NCBI RefSeq assembly: GCF_019297855.1
Contig: NZ_CP079194.1
Coordinates: 1,847,501-1,911,500 of the forward strand
Length of the DNA stretch: 64,000 nt
Reading direction: 5' to 3'
DNA from: Gymnodinialimonas ceratoperidinii
GTDB taxonomy: Bacteria > Pseudomonadota > Alphaproteobacteria > Rhodobacterales > Rhodobacteraceae
Of this stretch, positions 48,268-57,185 are shown piece after piece. The translations under genes were made by a program, and so were the position numbers. The first letter of the stretch is position 1; every line of letters starts with the position of its first letter. The notes under the pieces were generated by a model that saw only the letters and a program-made list of their open reading frames with translations, was not told the DNA's origin and searched no databases.

Positions 48268-48355
48268 GTTGCCTGCGTCCTTCCGAGAGGCGTTACGTAT
48301 CGAATGACAACGCGTTTGGGACCGAATTCGTTGCGATGAGCCGTCAAAGCAACCC

Positions 48356-48371
48356 GTTTTGCCGGCAAAAC
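48356..48371. promoter_or_regulatory. 16-bp palindrome in the BCCT leader region
   Basis: GTTTTGCCGGCAAAAC is a perfect palindrome in the 328-base gene-free region 48268-48595 between the membrane-anchored hypothetical gene and the BCCT transporter gene. It lies 225 bases upstream of the transporter start, so a distal operator or hairpin is possible. Nothing else clear is seen in the region. Confidence 0.3.
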
Positions 48372-48595
48372 CGCTGACACGCAGTCCCTTTTCCCTTCGC
48401 CAACTGCTTTCGATCTGTAATCATGGCTGTTACACGCGCGTCACCGTGGCCGCATTTGCTCGAACGGGCCGGCACGCGTGGTACAGTGACGAAGGGGACG
48501 CGTGACACGCGCGAAAACCCCGGGACGCGCTGAGACGGCAGCGAAGCATGTTCACGCTCTCGCCTCGGCTTTTGACCCCAAGAAGGAGATTCGTA

Positions 48596-50239
48596 GTGAC
48601 AGACGAAACGAACAATCAAGGCATACCCTTACCGGAGGGGGAGGCCGACATCATTGATACTGAATACGAAATCGGACAGGACAACGTCGACGGCACGGTT
48701 GGCCCCTTCGGTTTCGACATCCACAACCCGGTCTTCGCCATCTCTGGCGCGGCGATCGTGGCCTTCGTGTTCTTCACCCTCGCGCTGCCAGATCAGGCCG
48801 GCGCGATCTTCCAGAGCATGTTCAACTTCACCACCAAGAACTTCGACTGGTTCCTGATCGGTTCGGCAGATCTCGTCGTGCTCTTCGCGCTGCTGCTGAT
48901 CGTGACCCCCTACGGCGGCGTGCGTCTGGGCGGCTCGACGGCCGAGCCCGATTACACCTACCTTGGCTGGTTCTCGATGCTCTTTGCCGCGGGCATGGGC
49001 ATCGGCCTGATGTTCTACGGCGTGTCCGAGCCGCTGTCGCATTTCTCGTCCTCGGTCGGAGGCCCCGTATCGGAAGACGGGCTGCGCTCGGACTGGGCAC
49101 CTCTCACCGGGGCGCTCGACGATCAGGAAGGCGCGATCCGTCTTGGCATGGCCGCGACCATCTATCATTGGGGCCTGCATCCCTGGGGGATTTACGCAAT
49201 CGTCGGCCTGGCGCTGGCGCTTTTCACCTACAACAAGGGTCTGCCGCTCACCATTCGCTCGGCCTTCTACCCGCTGTTCGGAGACCGCATCTGGGGCTGG
49301 CCGGGCCACGTCATCGACGTTCTGGCCGTCTTCGCGACGCTCTTCGGCCTCGCGACATCCCTGGGCTTCGGTGCAACGCAGGCCAATGCCGGCCTGAACG
49401 AATTGTTCGGTGTGCCGATTGGCAATACGACCGAGGTCATCCTCATTTCGGCGATTACGGCAGTGGCGCTTGTGTCGGTCCTTCGAGGGCTCGACGGCGG
49501 CGTGAAGGTCCTGTCGGAAGTGAACATGGGTCTTGCCGGATTGCTGGCGCTCTTCACTCTGATCGTCGGCCCCACGGCGTTCCTTTTCGCGTTCTTCTGG
49601 GACAGCCTGAAGGCCTACGTGGAGTTCCTGCCGGCGCTCGCCAATCCGTTTGGCCGTGAAGACGTGAACTTCAGCCAAGGCTGGACGGCGTTCTACTGGG
49701 CGTGGTGGATCAGCTGGTCACCCTTCGTGGGCATGTTCATCGCCCGCGTGAGCCGCGGCCGGTCGGTGCGCGAGTTCATCGTCTGCGTGCTGCTGATCCC
49801 CTCGTTGGTCTGCGTGGCATGGATGTCAATCTTCGGCGGTACCGCGATCCATCAGGTGATTGCGGACAACTTCACCGGTGCCCAGAGCGCCGAGTTGCCG
49901 CGCCAGTTGTTCCAGATGCTCGGACAGCTGCCCCTTGCGTCGATCACCTCGTTCATCGGCATCGTTCTGGTGATTGTCTTCTTCGTCACCTCCTCCGACT
50001 CCGGGTCGCTCGTGATCGATACGATCACGGCGGGCGGCAAGGTTGACGCGCCGGTGCCGCAGCGCGTGTTCTGGTGCGTGTTCGAAGGCGCCGTGGCCAT
50101 TGCCCTGCTTATCGGCGGTGGATTGGCGGCCTTGCAGTCCATGGTGATTTCCACCGGGCTGCTCTTCACGGTGATCCTGCTGGTGATGTGCTACTGCATC
50201 TTCCGTGGCTTGCAGAGCGAGCGGGCCGAGCTGAAGTAG
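48596..50239 (+). CDS. BCCT-family betaine/choline/carnitine transporter
   Basis: A 547-residue transporter with about 12 membrane helices. Family motifs are WGLHPWGIYAIVGLALA and GWTAFYWAWWISWSPFVGMFIARVSRG, the latter holding the aromatic substrate box (W, Y residues). It would take up glycine betaine, choline or DMSP with Na+ or H+. GTG 48596 is chosen for the AAGGAG ribosome site 7 bases upstream and because the open frame further upstream is poorly conserved. The N-terminus is acidic and soluble. A terminator follows. Confidence 0.9.
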   Translation: MTDETNNQGIPLPEGEADIIDTEYEIGQDNVDGTVGPFGFDIHNPVFAISGAAIVAFVFFTLALPDQAGAIFQSMFNFTTKNFDWFLIGSADLVVLFALLLIVTPYGGVRLGGSTAEPDYTYLGWFSMLFAAGMGIGLMFYGVSEPLSHFSSSVGGPVSEDGLRSDWAPLTGALDDQEGAIRLGMAATIYHWGLHPWGIYAIVGLALALFTYNKGLPLTIRSAFYPLFGDRIWGWPGHVIDVLAVFATLFGLATSLGFGATQANAGLNELFGVPIGNTTEVILISAITAVALVSVLRGLDGGVKVLSEVNMGLAGLLALFTLIVGPTAFLFAFFWDSLKAYVEFLPALANPFGREDVNFSQGWTAFYWAWWISWSPFVGMFIARVSRGRSVREFIVCVLLIPSLVCVAWMSIFGGTAIHQVIADNFTGAQSAELPRQLFQMLGQLPLASITSFIGIVLVIVFFVTSSDSGSLVIDTITAGGKVDAPVPQRVFWCVFEGAVAIALLIGGGLAALQSMVISTGLLFTVILLVMCYCIFRGLQSERAELK

Positions 50240-50260
50240 CTCCAACGACCATAGCAAACG

Positions 50261-50293
50261 AAAACGGGCGCAGATTTCTCTGCGCCCGTTTTT
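50261..50293 (+). terminator. Intrinsic terminator after the BCCT gene
   Basis: A perfect 14-bp stem (AAAACGGGCGCAGA with its complement), TTTC loop and T-run, 21 bases after the transporter stop. Being symmetric, it also terminates the convergent reductase transcript from the right. Confidence 0.9.
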
Positions 50294-50347
50294 CTTTGTC
50301 AAAGATGTTCAGCGCGAACGCGGACCAACCGCGCGCGCCGTCCAGCC

Positions 50348-51382
50348 TCAGTCTTGGGCGACGCGGATCACCCGCTTGCCGAAATTCTCGCCGCGCAGCA
50401 GGCCGACGAAAGCCTCCGGCGCATTCTCGAGCCCGTCGATCACCTCTTCGCGGTACTTGATCTTGCCCGCTTCGATCCAGCCTGACATTTCCTTCGCAAA
50501 CTCGGGGTAGAGGTGCCCGAAATCGTCGAAGATGATGAAGCCCTGCACCTTGATCTTCTTGCGCAGGATCTGACCCATCAGCCAGTTCATCCGGTCCGGA
50601 CCTTCGGGCAGCGCGGTGGCGTTATATTGCGAGACGAGGCCGCAGACGGGCATCCGGGCGTTTGCATTGAGCTGCGGGATCACGGCGTCGAGTACCTTGC
50701 CACCGACGTTCTCGAAATAGACGTCGATGCCGTCGGGCGTGGCGGCGGTCAGTTGCTCCGCGAAGTCATCGGCCTTGTGATCGAGGCAGGCGTCAAAGCC
50801 CAATTCGTTCACGGCGTAATCGCACTTCTCCGCACCCCCCGCGACGCCCACGACGCGGCACCCCAGAAGCTTGCCGATCTGTCCCACGGTCGCGCCGACG
50901 GGGCCGGTTGCTGCCGCGACCACGATGGTTTCACCCGCCTTCGGCTCTCCGATGCGGGTCAGGCCGGCCCAGGCGGTGAAGCCGGGCATGCCGAGGATGC
51001 CAAGCGCCCAGGAAGGATGCTCGGGCGAGGTGCCGAGGTTGGTGACGCCCGTGCCATCGGACAGGGCGTAGTCCTGCCATCCGTTGAAGCTGAGGACGTA
51101 ATCACCCTCCGAGAAGCCCTCGACGTTGGATGTCACGACCTGCGCGACGGTGCCGCCGACCATGGTGCCGCCGATCTCGACCGGCGCCGCGTAGGAGGGC
51201 GCATCGCTCATCCGACCGCGCATGTAGGGGTCGAGCGAAAGATAGGTGGTGCGCAGCAGCATCTGTCCGTCGCCTGCGGTCGGAATTTCCGTCTCGATCA
51301 GGTTCAGGGTGTCGTTGGTAGGCTCGCCTTTCGGGCGCTCCGCGAGGACCAATTGTCGGTTCGTTGTGTTTGTCTGAGGCAT
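50348..51382 (-). CDS. CurA-like NADP-dependent oxidoreductase (MDR family, quinone/alkenal reductase)
   Basis: A 344-residue medium-chain reductase without zinc ligands. The nucleotide motif AATGPVGATVGQIGKL (the AAxGxVG region) is followed by RVVGVAGGAEKCDY, and YFENVGG matches the leukotriene B4/2-alkenal reductase and curcumin reductase group. It would reduce alpha,beta-unsaturated carbonyls. A palindrome 73 bases upstream of its start matches the one in front of the TetR gene, so it is a probable TetR target. Confidence 0.85.
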   Translation of the reverse strand: MPQTNTTNRQLVLAERPKGEPTNDTLNLIETEIPTAGDGQMLLRTTYLSLDPYMRGRMSDAPSYAAPVEIGGTMVGGTVAQVVTSNVEGFSEGDYVLSFNGWQDYALSDGTGVTNLGTSPEHPSWALGILGMPGFTAWAGLTRIGEPKAGETIVVAAATGPVGATVGQIGKLLGCRVVGVAGGAEKCDYAVNELGFDACLDHKADDFAEQLTAATPDGIDVYFENVGGKVLDAVIPQLNANARMPVCGLVSQYNATALPEGPDRMNWLMGQILRKKIKVQGFIIFDDFGHLYPEFAKEMSGWIEAGKIKYREEVIDGLENAPEAFVGLLRGENFGKRVIRVAQD

Positions 51383-51454
51383 GTTTGTCTTTCTTGTTTC
51401 AGGATTGGTTTTCGTTGTGTCTGGTCCTGCGCGCGGCAGAGGTGGCTGGTGCGA

Positions 51455-51471
51455 ATAGACCAGTCGTCTAG
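51455..51471. promoter_or_regulatory. TetR operator copy upstream of the CurA-like reductase
   Basis: TAGAC-CAGTC-GTCTA, an inverted repeat of 5-bp arms and a 5-base centre (core 51456-51470), 74 bases upstream of the reductase start. The same arms and spacing occur at the TetR/GMC promoter (52123-52141), giving the shared pattern TAGACc(a/g)GTCGTCTA. Confidence 0.7.
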
Positions 51472-51507
51472 GGGTAAGGCTTGAGTATTGCTCGCACTTT
51501 TCGAGGG

Positions 51508-52113
51508 TCAGAGATCAGGCGGAGAGATCGCCTGTCTCGTGGCTTCCATCGCCGATCGCAGCGGAGCATCGTCGTGCGATAATCCGGCGATCAGGCTCGC
51601 GCCCAACCATTGATGGTAGATTGATTGGGCAAGTTGATCGGCGTCCTGCATCGGTGCAATCGATCCATCCGCTGCCCCATCTTCCAGCGTCTTCGTAAGG
51701 CTCGCGATGATGCCCGTCACGCCGTTCTGAAGGATCCGGCTCATGTCCGGAGACAGATCGGCAATCTCTGCCGAAAGCTTGACCACAAGGCAGCGTTGCT
51801 GGACATCTGGGCTCGTTTGCCGTGCCAGCCACTCCTCGAAATAGGCGAGGAGCCGCGTCCGCGCCGGCTGATCCTGACGGCTGAGCGTCGAGCCGAGACT
51901 CTCGCGGTACTGCGCCACGAAATCCTCGAGCAGGGCGCAGCCGTAGGCCTCTTTCGATGCGAAGTAGTGATAGAATGAGCCCTTGGGGACGCATGCGGCT
52001 TTCAGCAGTTCATTCAACCCGACGCCGGTAAATCCCTGTCGCGCCGTCAGGCTGCGCCCGACTGCCAGAATGTGGCTGCGCGTATCTTTGCTTTGCTCTG
52101 TCATGGGGGTCAT
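51508..52113 (-). CDS. TetR-family regulator
   Basis: A 201-residue TetR protein. The N-terminal helix-turn-helix reads RSHILAVGRSLTARQGFTGVGLNELLKAACVPKGSFYHYFASKEAYG. The C-terminal part is the ligand domain, with a dimer helix near its end. It is divergent from a GMC oxidoreductase and lies behind a palindromic operator copy that also fronts the CurA-like reductase. ATG 52113 is nearest the AGAGGC site; ATG 52104 is an alternative. Confidence 0.88.
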   Translation of the reverse strand: MTPMTEQSKDTRSHILAVGRSLTARQGFTGVGLNELLKAACVPKGSFYHYFASKEAYGCALLEDFVAQYRESLGSTLSRQDQPARTRLLAYFEEWLARQTSPDVQQRCLVVKLSAEIADLSPDMSRILQNGVTGIIASLTKTLEDGAADGSIAPMQDADQLAQSIYHQWLGASLIAGLSHDDAPLRSAMEATRQAISPPDL

Positions 52114-52122
52114 CTAGCCTCT

Positions 52123-52141
52123 ACTAGACCGGTCGTCTAGT
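52123..52141. promoter_or_regulatory. Divergent TetR operator (TetR/GMC)
   Basis: ACTAGAC-CGGTC-GTCTAGT: a perfect 7-bp inverted repeat around a 5-base centre, 9 bases upstream of the tetR start and overlapping the promoter region between tetR and the GMC oxidoreductase gene. The match to the site at 51455-51471 makes it a probable autoregulatory operator. Confidence 0.75.
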
Positions 52142-52326
52142 GGCTGACTGTCCACCTCACATAATGGTGTTGGTCGCCGGGAAAATGCTGGGAAGGGGTC
52201 TGATCCGGATGCGACGCGAAAAAGGTCTGCTCTTTGGCGGGTTCATCTGCCAAGAAGACATTCCGCAGCCTTGGATGTCGCATCATCTCAGGCGAAGGCG
52301 GTGGCGAGAACAGGATGGACGACGCA

Positions 52327-53994
52327 ATGACCGACGCCGAGGGCGCTTTCGACTATATCGTGATCGGTGGCGGCTCCGCCGGGTGCCTCATGGCGAACCG
52401 GCTCAGCGCCGATCCCGCCAACCGCGTGTTGCTGCTGGAGGCGGGCAAGGCTGACACCTATCTGTGGATCCATATCCCTGTCGGCTACCTCTATTGCATC
52501 GGCAACCCGCGCGCCGATTGGATGTATAAGACCGAACCCGACCGCGGCCTGAACGGGCGCAGTTTGCTCTATCCGCGGGGCAAAACCCTCGGCGGCTGCT
52601 CTTCGATCAACGGCATGATCTACATGCGCGGGCAGGCGCGCGACTATGATAATTGGGCGGCACTGACCGGGGAGCCGGAGTGGAATTGGGAGAATTCCCT
52701 GAACGATTTCAAGGCGCACGAGGATCATTACAAGCTTGACGATGGCGCCGATCCCGCGACCGGCGACAATGGACGGTTCTCGGACATGCACGGCCACGGC
52801 GGTGAGTGGCGGATCGAGAAGCAGCGGCTGCGGTGGGACGTGCTGGACAGCTTCGCAGAGGCCGCCGAGGCACAGGGCATCGCGCGGACCGATGATTTCA
52901 ACAGCGGCGATAATGCGGGCGTTGGCTATTTCGACGTGAACCAGCGCTCGGGCTGGCGCTGGAATACGTCGAAGGCGTTCTTGCGTCCGGTGAAGGACCG
53001 CCCGAACCTCACGATCTGGACCGAGGCCCATGTGGAGAAGCTGACCTTGAGCAAGGGTGACGATGGCGCGCTGCTCTGCACCGGCGCGCGCGTCCATCGC
53101 GCGGGCGAGGCTCGCCACGTGACGGCGCGCAAGGAGGTCATCCTCTCGGCAGGCGCGGTCAACTCGCCCCAGGTGCTGCAGTTGTCGGGCATCGGTCCGG
53201 CGCAGCTCTTGCAGGAGCACGGCATCGAGGTCGCGCTGGACCAGCCTTTCGTGGGCGAGAACCTGCAGGACCATTTGCAGATCCGTGCCGTGTTCAAGGT
53301 CAAGGGCACCCAGACCATGAATACGCTAGCCAATACCTTGGTTGGAAAGGCGAAAATCGGGCTGGAGTATCTGTTCAAGCGCAGCGGACCGATGAGCATG
53401 TCACCGAGCCAATTGGGGGCTTTCACCCGGTCGGACCCATCCCGCAGCCATGCCAACCTTGAATATCACGTCCAGCCGCTCAGCCTCGAAGCGTTTGGCG
53501 AGGATCTGCACGACTTCCCGGCCATGACCGTGAGCGTCTGCAACCTGAACCCCACGAGCCGCGGCCACGTGCGTATTGCCTCCGGCAATTTCCGCGATGC
53601 GCCGAAGATCACGCCGAACTACCTCGATACGGCGGACGATCGCAAAGTCGCCGCCGACAGCCTGCGGCAGGTGCGCGAGATCATGGCGCAACCCGCGATG
53701 GCGGCCTACGCGCCGGAAGAGTTCAAACCCGGCGTGCAATATCAGAGCGACGATGATCTCGCCCGGCTGGCCGGAGACATCGCCAGCACGATCTTCCATC
53801 CCGTAGGTACGGTGAAGATGGGTCGCGCCGATGATCCGACAGCGGTGCTCGACCCTCATCTGCGGGTGAAAGGCGTGGCGGGGCTGCGGGTTGTGGACGC
53901 GTCAGTGATGCCCGAGATTACCAGCGGCAACACGAATTCGCCGACCATCATGATCGCCGAGAAGGCCGCGGGCTGGATCCTCTCCGATCAGTGA
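52327..53994 (+). CDS. GMC-family FAD oxidoreductase (choline/alcohol dehydrogenase-like)
   Basis: A 555-residue glucose-methanol-choline oxidoreductase. The ADP-binding motif GGGSAG is at residues 14-19, GGCSSINGMIYMRG follows, and the catalytic histidine is H491 in FHPVGTVKMG, with NTNSPT as the second active-site element near the end. ATG 52327 is one of two close starts (52315 is the other). No betaine aldehyde dehydrogenase is next to it, so it may act on another alcohol. It is divergent from the TetR gene and shares its operator. Confidence 0.88.
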   Translation: MTDAEGAFDYIVIGGGSAGCLMANRLSADPANRVLLLEAGKADTYLWIHIPVGYLYCIGNPRADWMYKTEPDRGLNGRSLLYPRGKTLGGCSSINGMIYMRGQARDYDNWAALTGEPEWNWENSLNDFKAHEDHYKLDDGADPATGDNGRFSDMHGHGGEWRIEKQRLRWDVLDSFAEAAEAQGIARTDDFNSGDNAGVGYFDVNQRSGWRWNTSKAFLRPVKDRPNLTIWTEAHVEKLTLSKGDDGALLCTGARVHRAGEARHVTARKEVILSAGAVNSPQVLQLSGIGPAQLLQEHGIEVALDQPFVGENLQDHLQIRAVFKVKGTQTMNTLANTLVGKAKIGLEYLFKRSGPMSMSPSQLGAFTRSDPSRSHANLEYHVQPLSLEAFGEDLHDFPAMTVSVCNLNPTSRGHVRIASGNFRDAPKITPNYLDTADDRKVAADSLRQVREIMAQPAMAAYAPEEFKPGVQYQSDDDLARLAGDIASTIFHPVGTVKMGRADDPTAVLDPHLRVKGVAGLRVVDASVMPEITSGNTNSPTIMIAEKAAGWILSDQ

Positions 53995-54004
53995 CCGCGT
54001 CGCC

Positions 54005-54955
54005 TCACGAACTGCGCTCTCCCACGAGGTTTTGGCCGAGGAAGGCGCATTGCGCCGCGTAATCGCTGTGCAGTGACAAGGCGAAGTGCATCTTCACCAG
54101 CGCCATCTCGGGCGTCGTGTCGCGGCCGTCGATCACGCCGGTTTCACGCATCGCCTGACCCGCGGCATAGGTGCCCAACTTCATGCCGCCCTCGGGGCAT
54201 TGACTGACCGCGATGACCGGCACGCCCCGGTCGCGCGCCTTGGCAAGGGCCGCGCAGATCTCGGGCGTGTCTGGCGCGGTGCCAGAGCCGTAGCAGCGCA
54301 GGACCAAGCCGTCACAATGGCTGACGATATAGGCCAGAACGTCCCAACACGCGCCCGGCGTGACGGTAAAAACACCGACCTTCTGCGCCGAGAGGGTGTT
54401 CAGGCCGGGCGCGTCAGCTTGCAGGATCGGGGGCAGGGGGCTTTCGTCCGCCTCGAAGGCGTCAAACGCGCTGGAATGGGATTTCCGCACCCGTCCACCA
54501 TGGAGAAGCTTGCCCGCGAATTGCACCCAGACACCCGCCGGGCCTTGCTCTGCGATCTGCAGGGCATCGCGGAGGTTTCGTTCGCCATCGCTGCCGGGCT
54601 CGGTCAGGGGCAGCATCGCGCCGGTGACGACGACCGGTCGCGCAAGCCCCGGCAAGGCGAGGCACAGGGCCGCGGCGGTATGGGCGAGCGTGTCCGTGCC
54701 GTGGGTCACGACCACGGCGTCGAATTCCTCACCCTCCTCCACGATGCAGGCGGCGATCCGCATCCAGTCAGCCGGCGTGGCTTGCGCACTGTCGATGCCG
54801 GGCTCCAGCGTCCGGATGGTGATGTCTGTGGGGACCTCTCCTGCCGTGATCAGCCGGGCGAGTGCGTCTTCCACGACGCCCGCGCCGGGGGCGAAGCCGG
54901 CATCGGTCTTCACCATGCCGATCGTGCCGCCGGTGTGGATCAGGAGAAGTCGCAA
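54005..54955 (-). CDS. L-asparaginase, type I-like
   Basis: A 316-residue asparaginase of the bacterial threonine-nucleophile class. The first threonine is in TGGTIGM (residues 8-14) and the second in THGTDTLAHTAAAL, the two diagnostic motifs. No signal peptide is seen, so it is cytoplasmic (type I). It converges on the GMC oxidoreductase gene and lies 57 bases downstream of the photoreceptor kinase gene on the same strand. Confidence 0.9.
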   Translation of the reverse strand: MRLLLIHTGGTIGMVKTDAGFAPGAGVVEDALARLITAGEVPTDITIRTLEPGIDSAQATPADWMRIAACIVEEGEEFDAVVVTHGTDTLAHTAAALCLALPGLARPVVVTGAMLPLTEPGSDGERNLRDALQIAEQGPAGVWVQFAGKLLHGGRVRKSHSSAFDAFEADESPLPPILQADAPGLNTLSAQKVGVFTVTPGACWDVLAYIVSHCDGLVLRCYGSGTAPDTPEICAALAKARDRGVPVIAVSQCPEGGMKLGTYAAGQAMRETGVIDGRDTTPEMALVKMHFALSLHSDYAAQCAFLGQNLVGERSS

Positions 54956-55012
54956 GGCATATCCTCAAGTGTTGCGCGCGACAGGCCGTCCCTACGGGCC
55001 AGCCTTCTGCCG

Positions 55013-56014
55013 CTACTTGGGTAACATCAGATCGACGACCAACCCCTCGGGGTCCCAGTCGAAACTCAGCTTGCCCGACGAGGTCGTGATCAGCGTCTCG
55101 ACGATGCCCAAGCCGCTTTTGCGCGTGGGCTTGACCACGGTCGGACCGAACCGCTCGCGCCATTTCAGGTGCAGGTGCTCATCGTCCGTCTCGGCCCATT
55201 CCAGCTCGACCACGCCGCCGACCGCCCCAAGGCTGCCGTGCTTGACCGCGTTGGTGGCAAGCTCGTGCAACAGCAGGGTGAGGGTTGTCACCGTGTCGTG
55301 GGGCAGCTCGAGATCGGGGCCCTTGAACTTGAACTGCTGCTCGCCCAAGGGCGCATAGGCCAGCAAGAGCGCATGGGCGAGATCCCTGATCTTGAGGAAC
55401 TTCGGCTGTTCATCGGTCAGCGTGTCCAGATGCGCTTGGCCAAGGGCCACCAGACGGTTGGCGATCTTCTCGCCGTAGGCCTTGATGTCGGTCTCGGAGC
55501 GGCCCGATATCTTGATCACCACGTGCATGACATTCACGATGTTGCGCAGGCGGTGCACCAGCTCGGACGTGCGCAGCGCCGCCTCGCGCCGCTCGCGTTC
55601 GCGGGCTTCGGTCACATCGAGTTGCGAGCCGAAGAAGTATATCAATTTGCCGTCGTCATCGAAGACGGGCCCAAGCTGCAGAGCGTTGATGAATTTCTCG
55701 CCATTCTTGCGGTAGTTGACCAGCTCGACCATCGTGACTTCGTGCGAGGCCAACGCGTCTCGGATCTCCTGCACGCTCTCGGGCGTGGTTTCCGGACCCT
55801 GCAGGAACCGACAATTGCGGCCGAGGATGTCGTCCACCGAATAGCCGGTCAGGTTGCAGAAGGCCTCGTTCGCAAACACGATCGGCATGTCCGGCAGGCT
55901 CGGGTCCGAGATGCACAGGGGCAGGCGGCTATGGCGGATGGCATGCTCGAAGACGTTGTTGCGACGCATGGTGAGCGCGCTCAAATCTTCGAGTTCTTGT
56001 AGCTTCAGGGACAT
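55013..56014 (-). CDS. LOV-domain HWE histidine kinase (blue-light receptor)
   Basis: A 333-residue LOV-HWE kinase. The LOV core GRNCRFLQG carries the photoreactive C68. The kinase has H154 in ELVHRLRN, and the ATPase region includes LLHELATNAVKHGSL and the LKWRE signature of the HWE class. It is soluble, with no membrane segment. No response regulator is adjacent, so output is unknown. Flavin-cysteine adduct formation on blue light is family knowledge. Confidence 0.92.
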   Translation of the reverse strand: MSLKLQELEDLSALTMRRNNVFEHAIRHSRLPLCISDPSLPDMPIVFANEAFCNLTGYSVDDILGRNCRFLQGPETTPESVQEIRDALASHEVTMVELVNYRKNGEKFINALQLGPVFDDDGKLIYFFGSQLDVTEARERERREAALRTSELVHRLRNIVNVMHVVIKISGRSETDIKAYGEKIANRLVALGQAHLDTLTDEQPKFLKIRDLAHALLLAYAPLGEQQFKFKGPDLELPHDTVTTLTLLLHELATNAVKHGSLGAVGGVVELEWAETDDEHLHLKWRERFGPTVVKPTRKSGLGIVETLITTSSGKLSFDWDPEGLVVDLMLPK

Positions 56015-56240
56015 AGGCCAACCAATTTTACGTTTCGACTCGAAGTGATTTGCCCACGCGGTGGATGCCCACGTCGATACGACTGCCGTCGAGTATGAGT
56101 TCAGCGTTTGTAAAGGCTACGCACGCCTTGGACCACCAGAAACTACGAAACTGCTTTGCGAAGCAAAGTTAATTCGCCGATAGCTTCGGTTTGACCCGGA
56201 GAAATCGACTTATTGGAGGAAAACGGCCGCCAAGAACGAA

Positions 56241-56271
56241 CGGGCGCCCCGGGATGATCCCGAGGCGCCCG
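56241..56271 (-). terminator. Hairpin terminator after the cytochrome c-RidA gene
   Basis: A long GC stem (CGGGCGCCCCGGGA against its near-complement, one mismatch) with a short loop, 26 bases after the cytochrome c-RidA stop on the minus strand. It lacks a long T-run. Confidence 0.6.
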
Positions 56272-56296
56272 CGTTAACTGTCATGCGGTGATCAGG

Positions 56297-57184
56297 TCAG
56301 GGGCGCACGGCCACGACCTCGATTTCCACCAACCATGAGGGGTTGGCCAGACCGGCGACCTCGAACACGGAGCGTGTCGGCAGGTTGGGCTGATCGTCGG
56401 TGCCGAAGTACTGCACGTAGCCTTCCATGAAACCGCTGAAGTCCATGCCGTCAGCCCCCTCGGGCGCCACCAGATAAACCTGCATCGAGATCACGTCGCC
56501 CATCGTGAGATCCAGCGAGGCCAGACGCTCCTCGATCGCCGAAAGCGTGCTCACGGTTTGTGCCGTGGTGTCACCGTAGCGCTCGGGCGCGCCCTGCTCG
56601 GCGGTGTCGTCGACCACCTGAGGAACGGTCCCGCTGACGAAGACCATCGTGGCATCGGCAGGCACTTCGACCGCCAAGGCGATGGGGAAATCCGATCCGG
56701 GGATCGGGTGACGCGTCACACCAGCCGTGCCTTCGGCCGCGGCTTCCCGCACCTCGTGCTCGGCCAGCTCTTCCTCGGGCGCCACGGGCCGCGTGTCCGC
56801 CACCATTTCGACGGTCGCATCCGGCTCGTAATCATTACCGAGGTTGGTCTGCAGATAGGTCATCAGGTTGACGATCTGCTCGTTGTCGAGGTGTTGCCCA
56901 AGCGCCGGCATGGCGCCCTGGCCGTTGATCACCAGGTAGGTCGCGTAAGACGAGAACTCCAGGTTCGGGTTGTTGGCCAGCGCGGGATAAACGCCCGCGC
57001 CTTCCGCGCCCTCGCCATTGGGCATGTGACACCCGGCGCAGAACGTCTGGTAGATCTGCTCGCCGTCCGTGGTGACGTAACCGCCGGCATTGAAGGCCTC
57101 GGTTGCCGGGGTGGAGGTTTGGGCATGGGCGCCGAACGCCGTCATCGCGCCGATGGAGAGTGCTGTCAGGAACTTGGTTTTCAT
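56297..57184 (-). CDS. Secreted cytochrome c-RidA fusion protein
   Basis: A 295-residue protein with two parts. After a signal peptide (about residues 1-21), residues 40-120 form a class I cytochrome c with the haem motif C49-A-G-C52-H53 and M92 as the likely sixth ligand (GAMPALG). An acidic linker (about 121-160) leads to a RidA/YjgF domain (about 160-295) with TRSVFEVAGL (R271) and LVEIEVVA (E287/E289), the imine-hydrolysis residues. Such a fusion is unusual. It is the second gene of a unit with an upstream Tat-exported amine oxidase, ending one base before its start. ATG 57184 is preferred; one four codons earlier is possible. Confidence 0.87.
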   Translation of the reverse strand: MKTKFLTALSIGAMTAFGAHAQTSTPATEAFNAGGYVTTDGEQIYQTFCAGCHMPNGEGAEGAGVYPALANNPNLEFSSYATYLVINGQGAMPALGQHLDNEQIVNLMTYLQTNLGNDYEPDATVEMVADTRPVAPEEELAEHEVREAAAEGTAGVTRHPIPGSDFPIALAVEVPADATMVFVSGTVPQVVDDTAEQGAPERYGDTTAQTVSTLSAIEERLASLDLTMGDVISMQVYLVAPEGADGMDFSGFMEGYVQYFGTDDQPNLPTRSVFEVAGLANPSWLVEIEVVAVRP

Positions 57185-57185
57185 A

